Below, piece by piece: positions 15,127 through 16,619 of a DNA stretch of 16,619 bases. This DNA comes from Gammaproteobacteria bacterium. GTDB taxonomy: Bacteria > Pseudomonadota > Gammaproteobacteria > Steroidobacterales > Steroidobacteraceae. The stretch lies in the NCBI GenBank assembly GCA_030040235.1, contig JASHUC010000161.1, forward strand, positions 1 to 16,619. Reading direction: 5' to 3'. Positions within the stretch are counted from its first letter, which is position 1; each line of letters opens with the position of its first letter. The notes below the pieces were generated by a model. The model made no database searches and was not told where the DNA came from. It was given only the letters and a program-made list of their open reading frames with translations. The translations under genes were made by a program, and so were the position numbers.

Positions 15127-15972
15127 ATGGATACCTCCGTGACCTCCGCCGCCGCGGTTCGCATGCCCAGGCTCATCTATGGAACGGCCTGGAAGAAGGC
15201 CGATACCGAGCGACTCGTCGCGACGGCGCTGCAGGAGGGATTCCGCGGCATCGACACCGCGTGCCAACCACGCCATTACAGCGAGCCCGGCGTCGGCGCC
15301 GGCATCGCTGCATCGCTCGGGCCGAGCCTGAAGCGCGCGGACCTTTACATCCAGACCAAATTCACGCCCGTCTCGGGACAGGATCCGGTGCGCATTCCCT
15401 ACGACCCGAGTGCGCCGCTTGCCACGCAGGTGGCGCAGTCCTGCGCCATCTCGCTGCGGAACTTGAAGACGGAGTACCTGGACTCGCTCGTCCTGCACTC
15501 GCCGCTTGCGACGATGCGGGAGACCCTCGAGGCGTGGCAGGCGATGGAATCGCTCGTGGACAGCGGCGCGGTCCGCCAGCTCGGGATCAGCAACTGCTAC
15601 GACCTCGCGCAGCTCGAGGCGCTGCATCGCTCCGCGCGCATCAAGCCGGCGGTGCTGCAGAACCGCTTCTATGCCGAGACGGGCTACGACCGGGAAGTGC
15701 GCGCGTTTTGTCAGCAGGCACGCATCATCTACCAGAGCTTCTGGACGCTCACCGCGAATCCGCAGATTCTGGAGCATCCTGCCACCTCATCCGTCGCTTC
15801 ACGGCAGCGGCGCACGCCCGCCCAGATCCTGTTCCGCTATCTCATCGAGCGCGGCGTCGTGCCGCTCACCGGGACCCGCTCGCAAGTGCACATGCGCGAG
15901 GACCTCCAGGTCTTCGATTTCGAGCTCGGCGAGGAGGATCGCGAGACGCTGGAGGCGCTGCTCTGCGCCTGA
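15127..15972 (+). CDS. Aldo/keto reductase
   Basis: 281 aa. It is a NAD(P)H-dependent (alpha/beta)8-barrel oxidoreductase. The catalytic tetrad is present: D43 (GIDTA), Y51 (RHYSEPGVG), K78 (IQTKF) and H124 (VLHSP). GISN at about 153 and the later QNRFY fit cofactor and barrel positions. The usual cofactor motif PKSxxxxR is replaced by PLTGTRSQVHMRED (246-259), seen in a subgroup with a Thr-Gly-Thr type loop, so cofactor preference may differ from the classical AKRs. Substrate unknown. I start at ATG 15127 (MDTSVTSAAAVRMPRLIYGTAW), preceded by a weak GGGCGAG; an in-frame ATG at 15067 would overlap the divergent hotdog gene. It converges with the DUF2130 gene with 20 bp between stops. Confidence 0.9.
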   Translation: MDTSVTSAAAVRMPRLIYGTAWKKADTERLVATALQEGFRGIDTACQPRHYSEPGVGAGIAASLGPSLKRADLYIQTKFTPVSGQDPVRIPYDPSAPLATQVAQSCAISLRNLKTEYLDSLVLHSPLATMRETLEAWQAMESLVDSGAVRQLGISNCYDLAQLEALHRSARIKPAVLQNRFYAETGYDREVRAFCQQARIIYQSFWTLTANPQILEHPATSSVASRQRRTPAQILFRYLIERGVVPLTGTRSQVHMREDLQVFDFELGEEDRETLEALLCA

Positions 15973-15992
15973 TCCAATCGGAGACGGTCGCC

Positions 15993-16619
15993 TCATTTCT
16001 CGATGCGTAAACCGAGCTGCGGAGCCTCGCTCCCCTGCCCGGCGGCCGCCTCTGCCTCGGTGCCGCCATCGATCTCGAGCAGCGGCAAGTCCTGCTGAGC
16101 GAGCCCCTGGATGTCCCCGGCGACTCCCACGAGCTCCGCGATTCCGCTTTGGAGCTGCTTCTCGCGCCGCGCCCAGCGCTGCATCGTCTGGCTCTTCTCG
16201 GATTCGAGCTCCTGGCGCATGCGGTAGAAAGCGGCGTAAACGGCCTTCAGCTTCTGGGCGAACTGCGAGGAGGTGAGATAGTCGTACACGGCCTCCATCT
16301 TCTCGCCCTTGCCTGCCGAGGCCACGCGCTGCTTATGCAGATCGAGCAGCCCCACGCGCAACACCGTCGCAAGCTGCAGGGCCGTCGTCCAGGACGTGAC
16401 CCAGATGTCCTCGCACAGGCCAAAGAGCTGACCCTCCTCCCATTCCTTCGGGAAGGCGCTCCCCATCGTGACCAGAACGCCCACGTCTGCATTACAGGCG
16501 CGCACGTCCTCCTTGAGCTTCGCGAGCCACTGGGCGCTCCAGTCCTTGGCGCGCTTCGCCTCCCACAGAAGAATGCCGGCGCTCTGGCCGCCGCGGGTCA
16601 GGACCCTTTGGATCACATC
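15993..16619 (-). CDS. DUF2130 domain protein, C-terminal part (5' end outside window)
   Basis: The reading frame is open to the window edge; 208 codons are visible and the start is not. The first visible residues (DVIQRVLTRGGQ) are inside the conserved domain. The segment ILLWEAKRAKDWSAQWLAKLKEDVR matches DUF2130, and E-A-K in it resembles the E-x-K of PD-(D/E)xK nucleases, to which this family has been related; nuclease activity here is not shown. GEKMEAVYDYLTSSQFAQKLKAVYAAFYRM and WARREKQLQ follow, typical of the family's helical C-terminal half. The full protein usually has a long coiled coil before this domain. Residues after LLEIDGG are acidic and low in complexity. Function is unknown. 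Confidence 0.85.
   Translation of the reverse strand, partial: DVIQRVLTRGGQSAGILLWEAKRAKDWSAQWLAKLKEDVRACNADVGVLVTMGSAFPKEWEEGQLFGLCEDIWVTSWTTALQLATVLRVGLLDLHKQRVASAGKGEKMEAVYDYLTSSQFAQKLKAVYAAFYRMRQELESEKSQTMQRWARREKQLQSGIAELVGVAGDIQGLAQQDLPLLEIDGGTEAEAAAGQGSEAPQLGLRIEK

Noticed and set aside
14463..16010. 515-codon open frame on the plus strand over the hotdog and aldo/keto reductase genes
   Set aside because: It crosses two genes with recognisable motifs and matches neither; its product has no domain pattern.
1..16619. CRISPR arrays, tRNA genes, insertion sequences or toxin-antitoxin pairs
   Set aside because: I found no regularly spaced repeats, no tRNA-like TTCGAATC region with fitting arms, no transposase or integrase motifs, and no small paired genes.

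Overview
The window is GC-rich (about two thirds G+C by eye), densely coded bacterial chromosome. Gene content suggests a gammaproteobacterium or close relative: a ubiE/ubiJ/ubiB ubiquinone set, a DUF971 gene just upstream of ubiE, and a KorABC-type 2-oxoacid oxidoreductase. The exact lineage cannot be fixed from this sequence. I see no rRNA, tRNA, insertion sequence, phage gene or CRISPR array, and no gene-free stretch longer than about 190 bases.

Layout, left to right. (1) 95-2467 (+): a membrane-anchored c-di-GMP protein with an N-terminal Cache-like sensor region, HAMP, a degenerate GGDEF domain and an intact EAL domain. (2) 2478-7269 (-): a three-gene operon, korC-korA-korB in transcription order, encoding a 2-oxoacid (probably 2-oxoglutarate) oxidoreductase. 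Its third subunit is a flavoprotein with NAD(P)-binding and two-cluster ferredoxin modules. (3) 7452-7823 (+): a DUF971 protein, divergent from korC across a region with two dyad symmetries. (4) 7994-8740 (+): ubiE. (5) 8737-10510 (-): a DOMON-like gene and a NamZ/DUF1343 exo-muramidase gene. They sit on the opposite strand, between ubiE and the rest of its usual cluster. (6) 10580-12813 (+): ubiJ and ubiB, overlapping by ATGA. (7) 12925-14337 (+): a MATE efflux transporter. (8) 14379-15077 (-): a hotdog-fold thioesterase-like protein. (9) 15127-15972 (+): an aldo/keto reductase. (10) 15993-16619 (-): the C-terminal part of a DUF2130 protein cut by the window edge.

Functionally, the Kor complex would oxidise a 2-oxoacid to an acyl-CoA and pass electrons to NADP or ferredoxin. 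UbiE, UbiJ and UbiB take part in ubiquinone synthesis. NamZ would trim MurNAc from peptidoglycan fragments. The other genes look like independent housekeeping or accessory functions.

Nothing here is an obviously new multi-gene system. The most interesting signals are structural. The ubi cluster is split by an opposite-strand pair. ubiE and namZ share a CTAG stop palindrome, and a hairpin with a minus-strand U-tract lies beyond ubiE, so namZ transcripts may run antisense through ubiE. The hotdog gene has a promoter that appears to fire at its start codon. The kor promoter region carries two operator-like dyads. A possible 41-codon ORF overlaps the ubiE start.
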